Position numbers and translations under genes: made by a program. This document shows positions 44,333 to 54,500 of a DNA stretch of 64,000 nucleotides, piece after piece. A model generated the notes under the pieces. It saw only the letters and a list, made by a program, of their open reading frames with translations, searched no databases and was not told the DNA's origin. The DNA is taken from positions 5,334,001 to 5,398,000 of the forward strand of contig NZ_CP041767.1 of assembly GCF_022026395.1 (NCBI RefSeq), read 5' to 3'. How positions within the stretch are numbered: position 1 is the first letter of the stretch; every line of letters begins with the position of its first letter. This DNA is from Brevibacillus brevis (lineage in GTDB: Bacteria > Bacillota > Bacilli > Brevibacillales > Brevibacillaceae).

Positions 44333-44342
44333 CGAGTCTGCC

Positions 44343-45398
44343 CTATACTGTTTGGAACTGCAACAGTTCACGTATGATGCTTAGCGCCTTGTCGATATCC
44401 GCTGTCTCAATACCGGAATGAGTGACCGCTCGAATTCTGCCGTGACCGAGCTCCGCTACGCGCACCCCATGTGCTTGCGCTGCTTCTATGAAGGTCTGCC
44501 ACGTATGGACTGGGTGTTCAATCCGGAAGAACACAATATTGGTCTCTACATCTTCCACATGAGTCACGATTCCTGGAATCTCCGCCAGACCACGTGCTAA
44601 ACGAAGAGCGTTTGCGTGATCAACTGCCAATCGATCCGTCATTTGCTGCAAGGCAACCAAACCTGGCGCTGCAATAATCCCTGCCTGACGCATACCGCCA
44701 CCCAGCATTTTGCGCAGACGATACACTTTCTGAATAAAGTCTTCTGTTCCGACGACAAGGGAACCAATCGGTGCTGACAACCCTTTCGACAGACATATTT
44801 GCACGGAATCGGCATAACGCGCAATCTCTGCCGCATCCACGTCAAGAGCAACGGCGGCATTGAACAAGCGTGCACCGTCCATATGAACGGGCACAGCCTT
44901 TTCGTTTGCAAATGCGCGAACCTCTTCCAAATAAGACAGCGGAAGGACACGTCCCCCCATCCGGTTATGCGGGTTTTCCAGGCAGATCAAGGAAGGCAAT
45001 GCGAATTGTGGATCTTCTGGCTCCAACGGAAATACCCGCGCCATATCCGCGATGTTCAACCTTCCATCTGGCTGTGTCGGAATCGGCTCGTACATAATGC
45101 CACCGCACACAGCCGCGCCACCCGCTTCATAGATGTAAATATCCGTCTCATTGCCTACGATTACTTTGGAACCGCGAGGACAATGCGCCATTAAGGATGC
45201 CAGATTGGCCATTGTTCCACTCGGCATGAGAATGGCTGCCTCTTTACCCAGCTTCCGGGCCGCTTCTTGCTCCAATTGGCGAACCGTAGGATCTTCTCCG
45301 TAGACATCGTCACCGAGTACCGCCTCTTGAATGGCTTCCATCATCTGATTTGTCGGCAAAGTGAATGTATCGCTTCTCAATTCTATCAACGGTTTCAT
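44343..45398 (-). CDS. ltaE: Low-specificity threonine aldolase
   Basis: A 351-residue fold-type I PLP enzyme. RSDTFTLPT at the N-terminus, the substrate/PLP loop PSGTMAN at 59-65, HMDGARLFNA, and Lys205 (CLSKGLSAPIGS) match LtaE. It splits (allo-)threonine into glycine and acetaldehyde, or makes beta-hydroxy amino acids in reverse. Its ATG overlaps the ATP-grasp stop, so it is the last gene of the NRPS operon. In this context it could supply glycine, form a beta-hydroxy amino acid, or lower the threonine pool; none is proven. The gene symbol reflects the family, not a tested function. Confidence 0.9.
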   Translation of the reverse strand: MKPLIELRSDTFTLPTNQMMEAIQEAVLGDDVYGEDPTVRQLEQEAARKLGKEAAILMPSGTMANLASLMAHCPRGSKVIVGNETDIYIYEAGGAAVCGGIMYEPIPTQPDGRLNIADMARVFPLEPEDPQFALPSLICLENPHNRMGGRVLPLSYLEEVRAFANEKAVPVHMDGARLFNAAVALDVDAAEIARYADSVQICLSKGLSAPIGSLVVGTEDFIQKVYRLRKMLGGGMRQAGIIAAPGLVALQQMTDRLAVDHANALRLARGLAEIPGIVTHVEDVETNIVFFRIEHPVHTWQTFIEAAQAHGVRVAELGHGRIRAVTHSGIETADIDKALSIIRELLQFQTV

Positions 45399-46651
45399 AC
45401 CCCACTCTCCAATTGCTGACCTACTTGTACACTCAGGCAGTCTTTCACCTGCTCGATCAACTCAGCGGTCTCACTGTAATGCTTGCCTTCCACGATGACA
45501 TAGCCGAGACGATGCGAGAAATTTTGCGGAGGCTGGACGTTTTGTCCGATTTTCGCATGAATCGCCACTTCAGCAATCCCCGGCAGGTTGCGAACGGTAT
45601 CCATTCCCTGTATCCCGCCATAGGTTCCCTGACGCTCAGACACGAGAAAATGAATGCCTGCATATTGTCGTTCTTCGACTGTTTGAGATAATTCAGGCGC
45701 AAGTCCAGCCGCACACCTGATTTGTTGCAAAAGCAGATCAATCCCTGTTGAACGGCGAACCAACTCTGGAATCATTCCACCAGCAAGCCTTGCGTTTACT
45801 TCGATGACAACACAACCTGCTGATGTCCACTTCACTTCTGTATGGGCAGCACCGAACTGGTAGTTCACCGCCTCTAACGCCCTTTCCACCGTTCGCTCGA
45901 TCTCCTGTTTCTCTTCTGCCGACAACGGTGCAGGGAAAATATGTCCTGCTTCCACGAAAAATGGGTATCCCGTTAACCGTTTCTGGGTAATGCCGATGAC
46001 AAAGCATTGCCCTTGCCACGAGAACGTCTCCACGCTAAATTCAGGGCCCTCGACATACTGCTCGAGAAGCACTGTCCGAGCTGTTTGCTGACCGCGCGCA
46101 TTGTACTTGATCGCAAGGATTTCCTTTGCCATATGCTCCACTTCATCCCAGCTAAAGCACAGGCGCACGTTATTCGACCCGCTATCGTCAGCAGGCTTCA
46201 CCACGCAGGGCAGAGAAATGCAAGAGCGTGCTTCCGTCAATGCCTCCATAGAGTTTATTGCCAAAAATTTAGGCTGAGACACTTGATACCCCTGAAGCTT
46301 CTCGCGAAATATCGCTTTATTACGGCAGGCTTCAATCGCCTCCAGCGAATTGCCTGTCCAACCGAATTTCCGGGCCAGCTTGGCAACCGCCTCGAGGTAA
46401 TAGTCGCTTGTCGACATGATTCCGGCTATCTCTCTGCCTTCCTTAATTACTTGTGCTACACTGTCAGTCAGCTCTGCTTGGGAATTCGTGTCGGTCACGA
46501 CTACGTGACATTCCAACTCATTCAAGCCGTGGTAACGTTCAGGCTTCTCTGTGAAAAATACGGGCGTAAACCCCAATTCGCGCGCTTTTTTAATAGCGAG
46601 CATACCTGTCCCCGTCGTATTCGCTTCAACGAACAGAAAGTGTTTGTTCAT
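45395..46651 (-). CDS. ATP-grasp carboxylate-amine ligase
   Basis: A 418-residue ATP-grasp enzyme: N-terminal pre-ATP domain to about 110, ATP-binding lobe with LPCVVKPADDSGSNNV, an LLEQYVEGPEFSVE acid segment and the metal/ATP loop CVVIEVNARLAGG. It resembles amino-acid ligases of the BacD/Lal group, which join two amino acids, more than biotin or carbamoyl enzymes. In the cluster it could make an amide bond outside the NRPS, for example a dipeptide building block, or add a cap. It overlaps the upstream PLP gene by 26 bases. Confidence 0.85.
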   Translation of the reverse strand: MNKHFLFVEANTTGTGMLAIKKARELGFTPVFFTEKPERYHGLNELECHVVVTDTNSQAELTDSVAQVIKEGREIAGIMSTSDYYLEAVAKLARKFGWTGNSLEAIEACRNKAIFREKLQGYQVSQPKFLAINSMEALTEARSCISLPCVVKPADDSGSNNVRLCFSWDEVEHMAKEILAIKYNARGQQTARTVLLEQYVEGPEFSVETFSWQGQCFVIGITQKRLTGYPFFVEAGHIFPAPLSAEEKQEIERTVERALEAVNYQFGAAHTEVKWTSAGCVVIEVNARLAGGMIPELVRRSTGIDLLLQQIRCAAGLAPELSQTVEERQYAGIHFLVSERQGTYGGIQGMDTVRNLPGIAEVAIHAKIGQNVQPPQNFSHRLGYVIVEGKHYSETAELIEQVKDCLSVQVGQQLESGV

Positions 46652-47678
46652 TCGGATACATCCCCATCAATTTGGAATAGGACCAGCTAGTCACGACTGT
46701 CTTTGGTTCCACACATTGTGGCGTGTCTCGCAGGTTCGTTTGTATCAGACCCTTGCTCTCCCGGTAGGAGTGGCTATAGATCGTATCGACATACCGATCC
46801 CCTCGATCCGGCAATATGGCCACGATATTGCACTCACTCCCGACCTGGCTCGCTAACCAGTTGGCTACGGCGTATACGGAGCCCGAGCTGTTGCCAGCAA
46901 AAATATGCTCATTACGGGCCAACCGCAGTGTAGCCGCAAATGCCTCAGCATCGTTCAACCAATGCACTTCATCGATCATGGAAAAATCTACGTTCTTTGC
47001 GATCAAACTGTTTCCCAAGCCACCTTGCAGACGTGTCGGCTGATCGGGTTGTCCGAATATCACACTCCCCGCTGCATCCACCGCCACGACGCGCAGCTCC
47101 TTATTATGATGCTTCAGTTCTCTGGCGGTCCCGGACAAGGAACCCCCACTGCCGACTGCACCAACGAGTACATCAATTCGATTGAGGTCCTGCATCAGCT
47201 CGGATGCCAGCGCAGCATATGCACGCGGATTTTCCGGATTATCGTATTGTCGAGGCCAGAACGCTCCTGGATACTCCCTCATTAACTCTTGGAGTCGCTC
47301 CAGTCTGGCGCTTTGCCACCCTTGTTTTCCCATCTGCGAAACTACGTGAACATGGCAGCCAAGCGAGGTCAGCTTGGCATACGTAATCGGGTCAATTCTC
47401 GGATCAGTCACGATGTGTACGTCGTGCCCCAACTGACGCCCAACCAAGGCCAACCCGCAAGCCAACGTTCCTGACGAGCTCTCGATAATCGGCATGCCCT
47501 CCTGAAGTTCTCCTGACTCTATCGCTGCCAAAATCGACTGCTTGGCCACACGATCCTTCATGCCGAACGGATTCATTAGCTCAAGCTTTGCAAATACGGA
47601 GCCCACTGCCCTATCATCAAGTCTCAGCTTGACCAGAGGGGTATCCCCGATTGAATCTGCCAGCTGTTCATACCGCAT
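46626..47678 (-). CDS. Cysteine-synthase-like PLP enzyme, DabA/PacT/SbnA type
   Basis: A 350-residue fold-type II PLP enzyme. The PLP Lys is Lys41 (NPFGMKDR), and the phosphate loop is GSGGSLSGT near 180. The substrate loop reads ESSSGT near 66 instead of the cysteine-synthase TSGNTG, as in SbnA-type enzymes that take O-phospho amino acids and an amino acid nucleophile. Next to a threonine-kinase-like gene and a lyase, it most likely condenses O-phospho-threonine with aspartate to an adduct that the lyase splits into 2,3-diaminobutyrate. Cysteine synthesis is less likely in this context. Overlaps the lyase gene by 11 bases. Confidence 0.85.
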   Translation of the reverse strand: MRYEQLADSIGDTPLVKLRLDDRAVGSVFAKLELMNPFGMKDRVAKQSILAAIESGELQEGMPIIESSSGTLACGLALVGRQLGHDVHIVTDPRIDPITYAKLTSLGCHVHVVSQMGKQGWQSARLERLQELMREYPGAFWPRQYDNPENPRAYAALASELMQDLNRIDVLVGAVGSGGSLSGTARELKHHNKELRVVAVDAAGSVIFGQPDQPTRLQGGLGNSLIAKNVDFSMIDEVHWLNDAEAFAATLRLARNEHIFAGNSSGSVYAVANWLASQVGSECNIVAILPDRGDRYVDTIYSHSYRESKGLIQTNLRDTPQCVEPKTVVTSWSYSKLMGMYPNEQTLSVR

Positions 47679-49194
47679 CTACGCTCACATCCTTCCCTTG
47701 CTTGCCAGAAAGAAGCCTCTTCATTACCCTCTCCCGCCTTTCTTCGATCGCCTGCAATTGCCCTTGTCGATCTTGCCACTCCCGTTGCAGCTTTTCTGCA
47801 TGCTCCCTCTGTGCTGTCAGCATCTGCTGTACTTCCTCCGGGTTCGTGGAGCCCGTTGATTTTTTCGCGTACAAGCCCCCCTGCACATCGAAGGAAGCAG
47901 CGAGGAGTGAAGCCGTATCCGGCACTTGAAAGCCTGCTTCCGCGCAAGCTTCATAGAGTAACCGTGGATCTCCCGGCTCCGGCGATACACCGTGTTCCAG
48001 CGCGCGAACGATGTACCTGCCTGCGATTACCTGAGCTGTTCGGTACGGAATCTCATGCTCCAAGGTCAGCAAATTCGCAAGAGTAAATCCTCCAAAAAAG
48101 TCTCGTTTACATATATGGAGCAAACGATCCTCATTGAATTGCAGATGATCGATCACCGCTTTTAACAGGCGCAAGAGCGTTTTGGTTTGTTGAAACAACG
48201 ACAGAAGATGAGTGCCTGCCTCTTTAGACGTCTCTACCAAATTCGTGAAGGCTGTATTGCGCTGAGCTAGCACCATATCCATATAAAATCCGGTTAGATG
48301 CGCACTCTTCCCCCGGATACGCTCCAGGATCGGGAAGTTTCTTTTCTGTGGCATGGCAGAAGATATGCCTGATAGCTCATCCGGCAATTGGAGGAAGTTC
48401 ATCTCGCTGCTGCCCCATTGAATCAAATCTGTTGTAAACCGGGAGATCAACACTGAGAAGGTGGACAGCTCTCCTGCAATTCTCAAAACCCATTCCCGAG
48501 ACGCGACCGCCGACAACGCACTCATTCGAGGCTGTCGAAACCCAAGCAGCTTGGACAACCGTTGACGATCCCACGGCAGTTCTACCCCAGCCATGGCCCC
48601 TGCCCCAAGTGGGCACTGATTCATGTCGTCATAGATTTGTATCCATCGATTCATGGCTTGCAAAAATTCGTTGTTAATAGAGGAAAGATAGAATCCAGGG
48701 GTAATCAATTGTGCGGATTGGTAGTGGGTATATCCTGGCATGGGAACCGAACGATATTGAACAGCCAGTTTATCCATCGATTGAATAAGCTGTCCCAATT
48801 CTCCTGTCGTCTCCAGCCATTGCGCACGACCAAACATTACCTGTGCGCACGCTTGGACATCATTGCGGCTGCGATCCATATGCCAACACGGTACCGGTCT
48901 CGGGAGCAACCCTTCAATATAACGCTCGAGGGCAAAAGAGATATCGGACATGTTCTGTCCGGGGTCAGGAGCGATTGTTTCGGGTGTAGCGGCCTGAAGT
49001 GCCTGTGCGATAGGCAAAGCGTCTTGTCGTGTAATCAAGCCCATCCTGACGTATTCCAACAGCATAGCGAATTCAATTTGAATATACCCAGGCAGCAAAT
49101 GATCGACTTCATACTTGAACTGTGGTTCCAATACTTCATCATGCAAGAGGCGGCTTGGTGTCGAAGCTATACGGCCCGTTAATTTTACACTCAT
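47668..49194 (-). CDS. Argininosuccinate-lyase-like enzyme, DabB/PacS type
   Basis: A 508-residue fumarase/aspartase-superfamily protein. The signature SSAMPQKRN is at 278-286, DRSRND at about 107-112 and PGYTHYQSAQ near 153. ASL-type proteins eliminate fumarate from an N-substituted aspartate. The sequence around the substrate loops differs from arginine-pathway ASL (AMPQKRNFPILE, not IMPQKKNPD), it has a 50-residue coiled-coil-like tail, and there is no argG or other arg gene nearby. So release of fumarate from a threonine-aspartate adduct is the favoured role. ATG at 49192-49194 is chosen for its GAGGTG site; the frame extends 13 codons. Confidence 0.85.
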   Translation of the reverse strand: MSVKLTGRIASTPSRLLHDEVLEPQFKYEVDHLLPGYIQIEFAMLLEYVRMGLITRQDALPIAQALQAATPETIAPDPGQNMSDISFALERYIEGLLPRPVPCWHMDRSRNDVQACAQVMFGRAQWLETTGELGQLIQSMDKLAVQYRSVPMPGYTHYQSAQLITPGFYLSSINNEFLQAMNRWIQIYDDMNQCPLGAGAMAGVELPWDRQRLSKLLGFRQPRMSALSAVASREWVLRIAGELSTFSVLISRFTTDLIQWGSSEMNFLQLPDELSGISSAMPQKRNFPILERIRGKSAHLTGFYMDMVLAQRNTAFTNLVETSKEAGTHLLSLFQQTKTLLRLLKAVIDHLQFNEDRLLHICKRDFFGGFTLANLLTLEHEIPYRTAQVIAGRYIVRALEHGVSPEPGDPRLLYEACAEAGFQVPDTASLLAASFDVQGGLYAKKSTGSTNPEEVQQMLTAQREHAEKLQREWQDRQGQLQAIEERRERVMKRLLSGKQGKDVSVDAV

Positions 49195-49245
49195 GCAAAA
49201 ATACACCTCGCTTCCGACTGAGTAACGATTCAACCAGGAGTTGCA

Positions 49246-50517
49246 CTAAAGAGAGATTCCTCCTGATTTTTGTTCCACATATTCGTAGCTTTGTTCTTTT
49301 TTCATTCTCAAGTGTGGATTCATCAACATGAGAACCACAATAAGAAGTCCCGCTCCGCCAATAATTCCAAATATCGTAAAGATGGAAACAAGACCAGTAG
49401 TCAGACCTACCAGAAAGACCGAAACAGGCATAGCGCACTGAACCATTACACTAATCAAGCTCGATGCTCTTCCCAAGACTTCTTTGGGCACCATCAAGGT
49501 GATCAACGTGCCCATTTTGATATTCACAAATGCAGAGCCTATTCCATTCACAAATACACAAATAACTTGCCAAACAAGCGGAATGCCAAACGCAAACACT
49601 CCGATTCCGATACTAAACAGACTAATGCCGCAGCAAATGTAAATAATCGCATCATATCGATTCAAATAATTAATACATAGCGACCCAAGCATAATCCCGA
49701 TAAAAAAGCTGATCTCGAGCATGGCCAATTCGGTAACATTGGTTACAACCAGTGGCAGCAAGATCGTTTCTGGAGCCGTCAAAAAATTGAGGATGGTAAA
49801 ATAAATCATGCAGTTTCGCAAAAAATCATGCTTCGTAATCGCATGGATTCCATCCTTCAAATCCGTCATGATCATCTTGGCTGTAAACTCACTGACAGTA
49901 GAAACGACAAGCTCCCTCTCGTTAATCCATAAAATAATCAGTGCACCTAACAAATAGGTGACGACATTCAAAATAAAAGCATATTCCATCCCAACCGCGA
50001 TCAACCCCGCTGCCAATGCAGGAGCCGCCAAGCTGACAATCGTTTGAATCATCTGCGATAAACTTTGGGCTTGCGTCATATGTTGTTCGGGAACCAGCGT
50101 CCGTATTGCTACCGTGAGTGCTGGCCGAAAGAAGGCACTGACTGTGGTCAGCAAAACGGCGATGATGATCAGTGCAGCAGGATGTAGCCTATCAAACAAA
50201 AACAACAGGACGATGCATAAAATGAGCGCAGCTCTCAATAAATGCGAGACGACCATGATCCTCTTTTTATTTCCCCGGTCAACAAAAACGCCCGCGAATA
50301 ATCCGAATAGGATCAATGGAATGGTTTCCGCTGCCAATAAAACTGACATTAACAAAGGACTTTCCGTCAAAACCTTCATTAGCCAAATAAGCGCTAATCG
50401 ATACACGCCATCTCCCATATTCGAGACAAATTGCGAAAAGATTAAATAGCGATAACTTTTCAAGCTCAGTAACGCCCGAAAAGATACCTTTTCATTAACG
50501 CTTACTGGCTGTTCCAT
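49246..50517 (-). CDS. MFS exporter in the NRPS operon
   Basis: A 423-residue major facilitator protein with 12 predicted helices (GVFVDRGNKKRIMV is the loop 2-3 motif). It belongs to the enterobactin-exporter/drug-efflux type (MFS_3-like). Within the biosynthetic operon, export of the product or self-protection is the likely job. The C-terminus is short and polar. The ribosome site is weak (GGGAG 13 bases away). Confidence 0.88.
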   Translation of the reverse strand: MEQPVSVNEKVSFRALLSLKSYRYLIFSQFVSNMGDGVYRLALIWLMKVLTESPLLMSVLLAAETIPLILFGLFAGVFVDRGNKKRIMVVSHLLRAALILCIVLLFLFDRLHPAALIIIAVLLTTVSAFFRPALTVAIRTLVPEQHMTQAQSLSQMIQTIVSLAAPALAAGLIAVGMEYAFILNVVTYLLGALIILWINERELVVSTVSEFTAKMIMTDLKDGIHAITKHDFLRNCMIYFTILNFLTAPETILLPLVVTNVTELAMLEISFFIGIMLGSLCINYLNRYDAIIYICCGISLFSIGIGVFAFGIPLVWQVICVFVNGIGSAFVNIKMGTLITLMVPKEVLGRASSLISVMVQCAMPVSVFLVGLTTGLVSIFTIFGIIGGAGLLIVVLMLMNPHLRMKKEQSYEYVEQKSGGISL

Positions 50518-50608
50518 CTCGATAATCCACTCCCAGTACGAACGGAATCAATTTTGGGGGGAAGATGACTTCCGTGCATGCCAGAAGCCATCTCTTGAAT
50601 CTGCTCCT

Positions 50609-51508
50609 CTACGTGTGATACACGTGCACTTCTTTATTCAATTCACTTAAGCATCTATACCCTAGTTCGAGCTTTTGATAGAAGTCAGGTCCTTCTTTCA
50701 ACAATAAAATGCCGAGGCTGGTCCCACTATGCGCCACAACCGTACCTAACCCTCCAATTTTCTCGTTGATCTCCATGACTTCCGGCAACAGTTTCTTGGG
50801 TAGAATTTTTTGATTCAAGATCGCACTTCTGGACGACACGGCACCTATCGTGTGGACATCTCTTTCTCTGATCGCTTTCGTGATTTTTTGTAACAACACG
50901 CTGTACTCTATCTTTTCTTCTTCGGTATATGGCTTCGTTCGTTTATTGAACTCAACCGTATCGATGGTTCCTCCCTCATCAATACTTAGAATGCATAATG
51001 CCGGCAGTTCCCCGATGTACTCTCGCAATCTGACTTCTTTATGGTAGTAAGAAACGGAACCCTCATACATTACGCCATCCGTCGGCTCAATACTCAACAA
51101 AAACCACTCTAGTAAGGAAGGCTCGATGTTTATATGGAAGCAATTCCCAATAGCTCGGGAGGCAGCCACCAAATCTGCTGATGAGCTTGCCAAGCCTTTT
51201 CCAACCGGAAGTTCAGAGTTGATCTCCAAAATTCCACCTGCCGGCAATCCGTAGTGCTGAATGATTTTTTCGACCAACCTTTTAGACTTTTGCTTGGAGC
51301 GTGGCACGACGACGATCTCCTGCAAGGTTGGAATCGAATAAAAAGTAGCGTAGGATGCATTTTTGATAGGCAAAGTAACCAGAAAATCCCGATTATTTTC
51401 TTCGAGAATCCCCTGCAGAAGTTCTCCAAAAGTACCGACAGATACACCGATTCCTACGTCATTCGTATTAGGAAAACGACTAATGGAACTAGTCTTTATC
51501 ATGCTCAT
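50609..51508 (-). CDS. GHMP kinase, PduX/DabC-like threonine kinase
   Basis: A 299-residue GHMP-superfamily kinase. The ATP-phosphate loop PVGKGLASSSA is at 101-111 and GTFGELLQG at 25-33 resembles the N-terminus of PduX, the L-threonine kinase of cobalamin synthesis. No cobalamin genes are near. Together with the cysteine-synthase-like and lyase-like genes it is a match for the friulimicin DabC and pacidamycin PacQ kinases, which prime threonine for conversion to 2,3-diaminobutyrate. It lies 39 bases downstream of the large NRPS. ATG after a GGGGGG-rich site; an ATG two codons later is possible. Confidence 0.85.
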   Translation of the reverse strand: MSMIKTSSISRFPNTNDVGIGVSVGTFGELLQGILEENNRDFLVTLPIKNASYATFYSIPTLQEIVVVPRSKQKSKRLVEKIIQHYGLPAGGILEINSELPVGKGLASSSADLVAASRAIGNCFHINIEPSLLEWFLLSIEPTDGVMYEGSVSYYHKEVRLREYIGELPALCILSIDEGGTIDTVEFNKRTKPYTEEEKIEYSVLLQKITKAIRERDVHTIGAVSSRSAILNQKILPKKLLPEVMEINEKIGGLGTVVAHSGTSLGILLLKEGPDFYQKLELGYRCLSELNKEVHVYHT

Positions 51509-51547
51509 AGCGGCCCCCCGTTTACACGAATATGATATGGTGCTGAT

Positions 51548-54500
51548 TTACATGATGATCACTTCCGCAGGACGATAGCGTTTCATGAAGTAATCGAAAA
51601 ATTCAATTTTGTTGAATTGACTTTTATTTGTACTAACAAAGACTCCCATTTGTTTTTCTGGCAGGAACCACATAAATGAGTGAAAGCCTATGACCTCGCC
51701 TGCCTTCGCCAAAACATTCTCATGCACGTATTCCGGATGGAATTTTACTGTAAATCCATACCCTGTAGACGTCCCTTTTGGATGAGGGACTGACTTACTG
51801 GAGAACATTTTTTCTATCGAAGCTGCCTCTAAAATGTTTTCTTTGCCATCAGCACCTCCACTTAAGAGAGCCAGCATCAATGTAGCGATATCATTCCCCG
51901 TGGAGAGCATGCTGCCGTCTGGTGAGATTGCAGGGCTAAAATCGTACTTTTGCACCGCCTGATTTTCCTGATCATAGCCTGTTGCCATTTTCGCCTCTAA
52001 TTCGGGTTGTAGTAGAAAACTGCTGTTTGTCATTTCGAGAGGCGCAAAGAAATTCTCACTCGCATAGCGATCAAAGGAAACGCCCGTAACTCTTTCCACA
52101 AGATAGCCCGCCAGCATAAAGGCAAAATTCTCGTTCCCAAAATGTTCGCCAGGTTTGTCTACCACGGTTGGCATATAACGGTGAATATACTCTCGTAACG
52201 TTAGGGAGTCACGCCCGCCAAAATTATAGCTTTGGTCATTTCCCGCATCTGGCGAGTCAAACCCTGTTGTGTAGCTGAGTAAATGTTCTACCGTTAGTGG
52301 TCCCTCCACTCTTCTCGGTATTTCAATATCGAGGTATTGCTGAACATCCTCGTTCCAGCCAATCAGCCCTTGCTCCACTAGCTTCATAATGGCAGCGACT
52401 GTTACGAGTTTGGAAATCGAACCTACCCTGACTACGGTATCATCTGCACTCATGGGCACTTTCTCTGATAGATTGGCGTAACCGTAAGCTTTCTTTACTT
52501 TTACTTGACCGTGTTGGACTACCACCGCAATTACACCAGGAAGATCATTCATCGTAGAAGAGTCGAAAAATCCGTCTACCACTGCTTCGAAATCTACCCA
52601 TTCTCCAGCAATTTCGTGGTCAGGACTGTTGCGCAATTTCAGCATGCAGTGCTGGATGACTTCCCTTAGACTATCCTGGAGGCATGCAGTAAGTCGTTCG
52701 ATGGTTTCCGTCTTATACTGTGCCTCACTGTAAGCGACCATAAAGTGAAAGCTTCCATTCAACACTACGCACTCAATGTCAATCTTGCATTCCCGAGACT
52801 GCTCCTGACTCATGGAATCTCCGCCTGAGAATGTGGACAATTGAATGTCGTCATCCTTTTCTTTCCGATCCATATCAAATTGTCCCAAATAATTAAAACT
52901 GACATCAGGTTTTACATTCAAGGTGGTACTTGGTAATTTTGCAGACAAATATTTCAAAACGCCGTAGTGAATCCCTTTATGCGGTATTCGTCGTATATCT
53001 TTTTTGATTTTCGGAATGATAGCTGACGGATTCATTTCGTTCCCGACGTCTACCATTACTGGATATTCACTCGTGAACCATCCCACTGTGCGGTTAATGT
53101 TCAGATCTGGCAGAATCGATTCCCTGCCATGCCCTTCCATATTCAAGGTGACGCTATCGATATTTGCCCATTTTTTGAAGGCCATTCCAATAGCAGCCAA
53201 CAATAGTTCATCGATTTCCGTCTGATAGGCACGATTGGCTTGTTTTAGCAACTCCTCAGTTTGCTGCTGATCCATCGTGACCGTTTTGGTCCTGGTTGTT
53301 TTCCGAAGCGGTTTTTGCTCATCGTAATCCGTTGGCAACGTTTGAGCATCCCTCTCCTCGATTCGATTCCAATATTCACGCTCTTGTTCGAGTCTTTCGC
53401 TATTGGCATACTCGTTCAATTGTTGCGCCCACAATTGGAAGGAATCACTTTTTAAAGGCAAACGAATCTCTTCGTTACGAAGGAGCTGCCCATAAGCTGT
53501 TTTGAAATCATCGATTAAAATGCGCCATGATACCCCGTCTACGACTAAATGGTGAATAGCAATCAGCAAGTGATCGCCATCCGGGCATCGGAATAACCCC
53601 AGCCTCATTAATGGGCCATCAAAAATGTGAAGCCTCGATTGAATTTCACTGCATTTCAAGTCCATCGCTTGTTCGATCTCAGACCCGTTCTTGTTTTGAT
53701 AGTCCCAAATCTCCAGACTATACATGCCGCTAGTGTTGACGCCTCGATTGTAAGCTTCATAGCCGGTATTGGTCTCGCGGAAAATCATTCGCAGTGCATC
53801 ATGGTGCTGTACGAGCTTATCGATGACTTTGCGAACCATCCCCTCGTCAAACCGCTCTTTGCGGTACAATACAAAAGATTGGTTATAGTGATGGAGATGC
53901 TGACTGTGTTCTTGCATCAACCAATGCTGAATCGGTGTCAGTGGTACAACGCCTTCCATATCCTTCTGGTCAATTTTCCGATTCATTGGTTTCAGTTTTG
54001 TACTCAGTTCTGCGATCGTTGGATATTTGAAAAGATCCCGAATTTCCATCTTGTATCCCAAAGCTGCTAATTGCGAGGATACTTGAATGGATTTGATAGA
54101 GTCGCCACCGAGCTCAAAGAAATGATCCAAGGTCCCAATCTTTTTCTCGTGTAAAACGTCTTGCCACACAGCTACCAATATGTTCTCGGTGTCCGTTTTG
54201 GGCTCCACATATTCCATTTCACTCTGCAATACGATGTTGATATCCACTAGCGCTTTTCGATCAATCTTTCCATTCGGCGTTACTGGTATTTCCTCTAGCT
54301 GAACAAAATGGGATGGGACCATAAATGCCGGTAACGACTTCCGCAACGATTCTCTCAATACGTTCGATTCCACCGAATCTGCCGCTACATAGAATGCAAC
54401 CAGTCTTTTTTGACCGGATTCATCCACTCTGGCGATAACGACCGCGTCGCGAATATTGGCCATTTTTCGTAATTCCGCTTCGATTTCTTCCAGTTCGATT

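Noticed and set aside
46626..47678. Ordinary cysteine synthase
   Set aside because: The TSGNTG substrate loop is replaced by ESSSGT and the gene overlaps members of the NRPS operon.
47668..49194. Argininosuccinate lyase for arginine synthesis
   Set aside because: No argG or other arg genes are near; the signature and tail differ; and the context with a threonine-kinase-like gene and NRPS points elsewhere.
51548..52540. A beta-lactamase or a ClbP-type periplasmic maturation peptidase
   Set aside because: The domain is fused to a cytoplasmic NRPS and has no signal peptide or membrane helices, unlike secreted beta-lactamases and ClbP.
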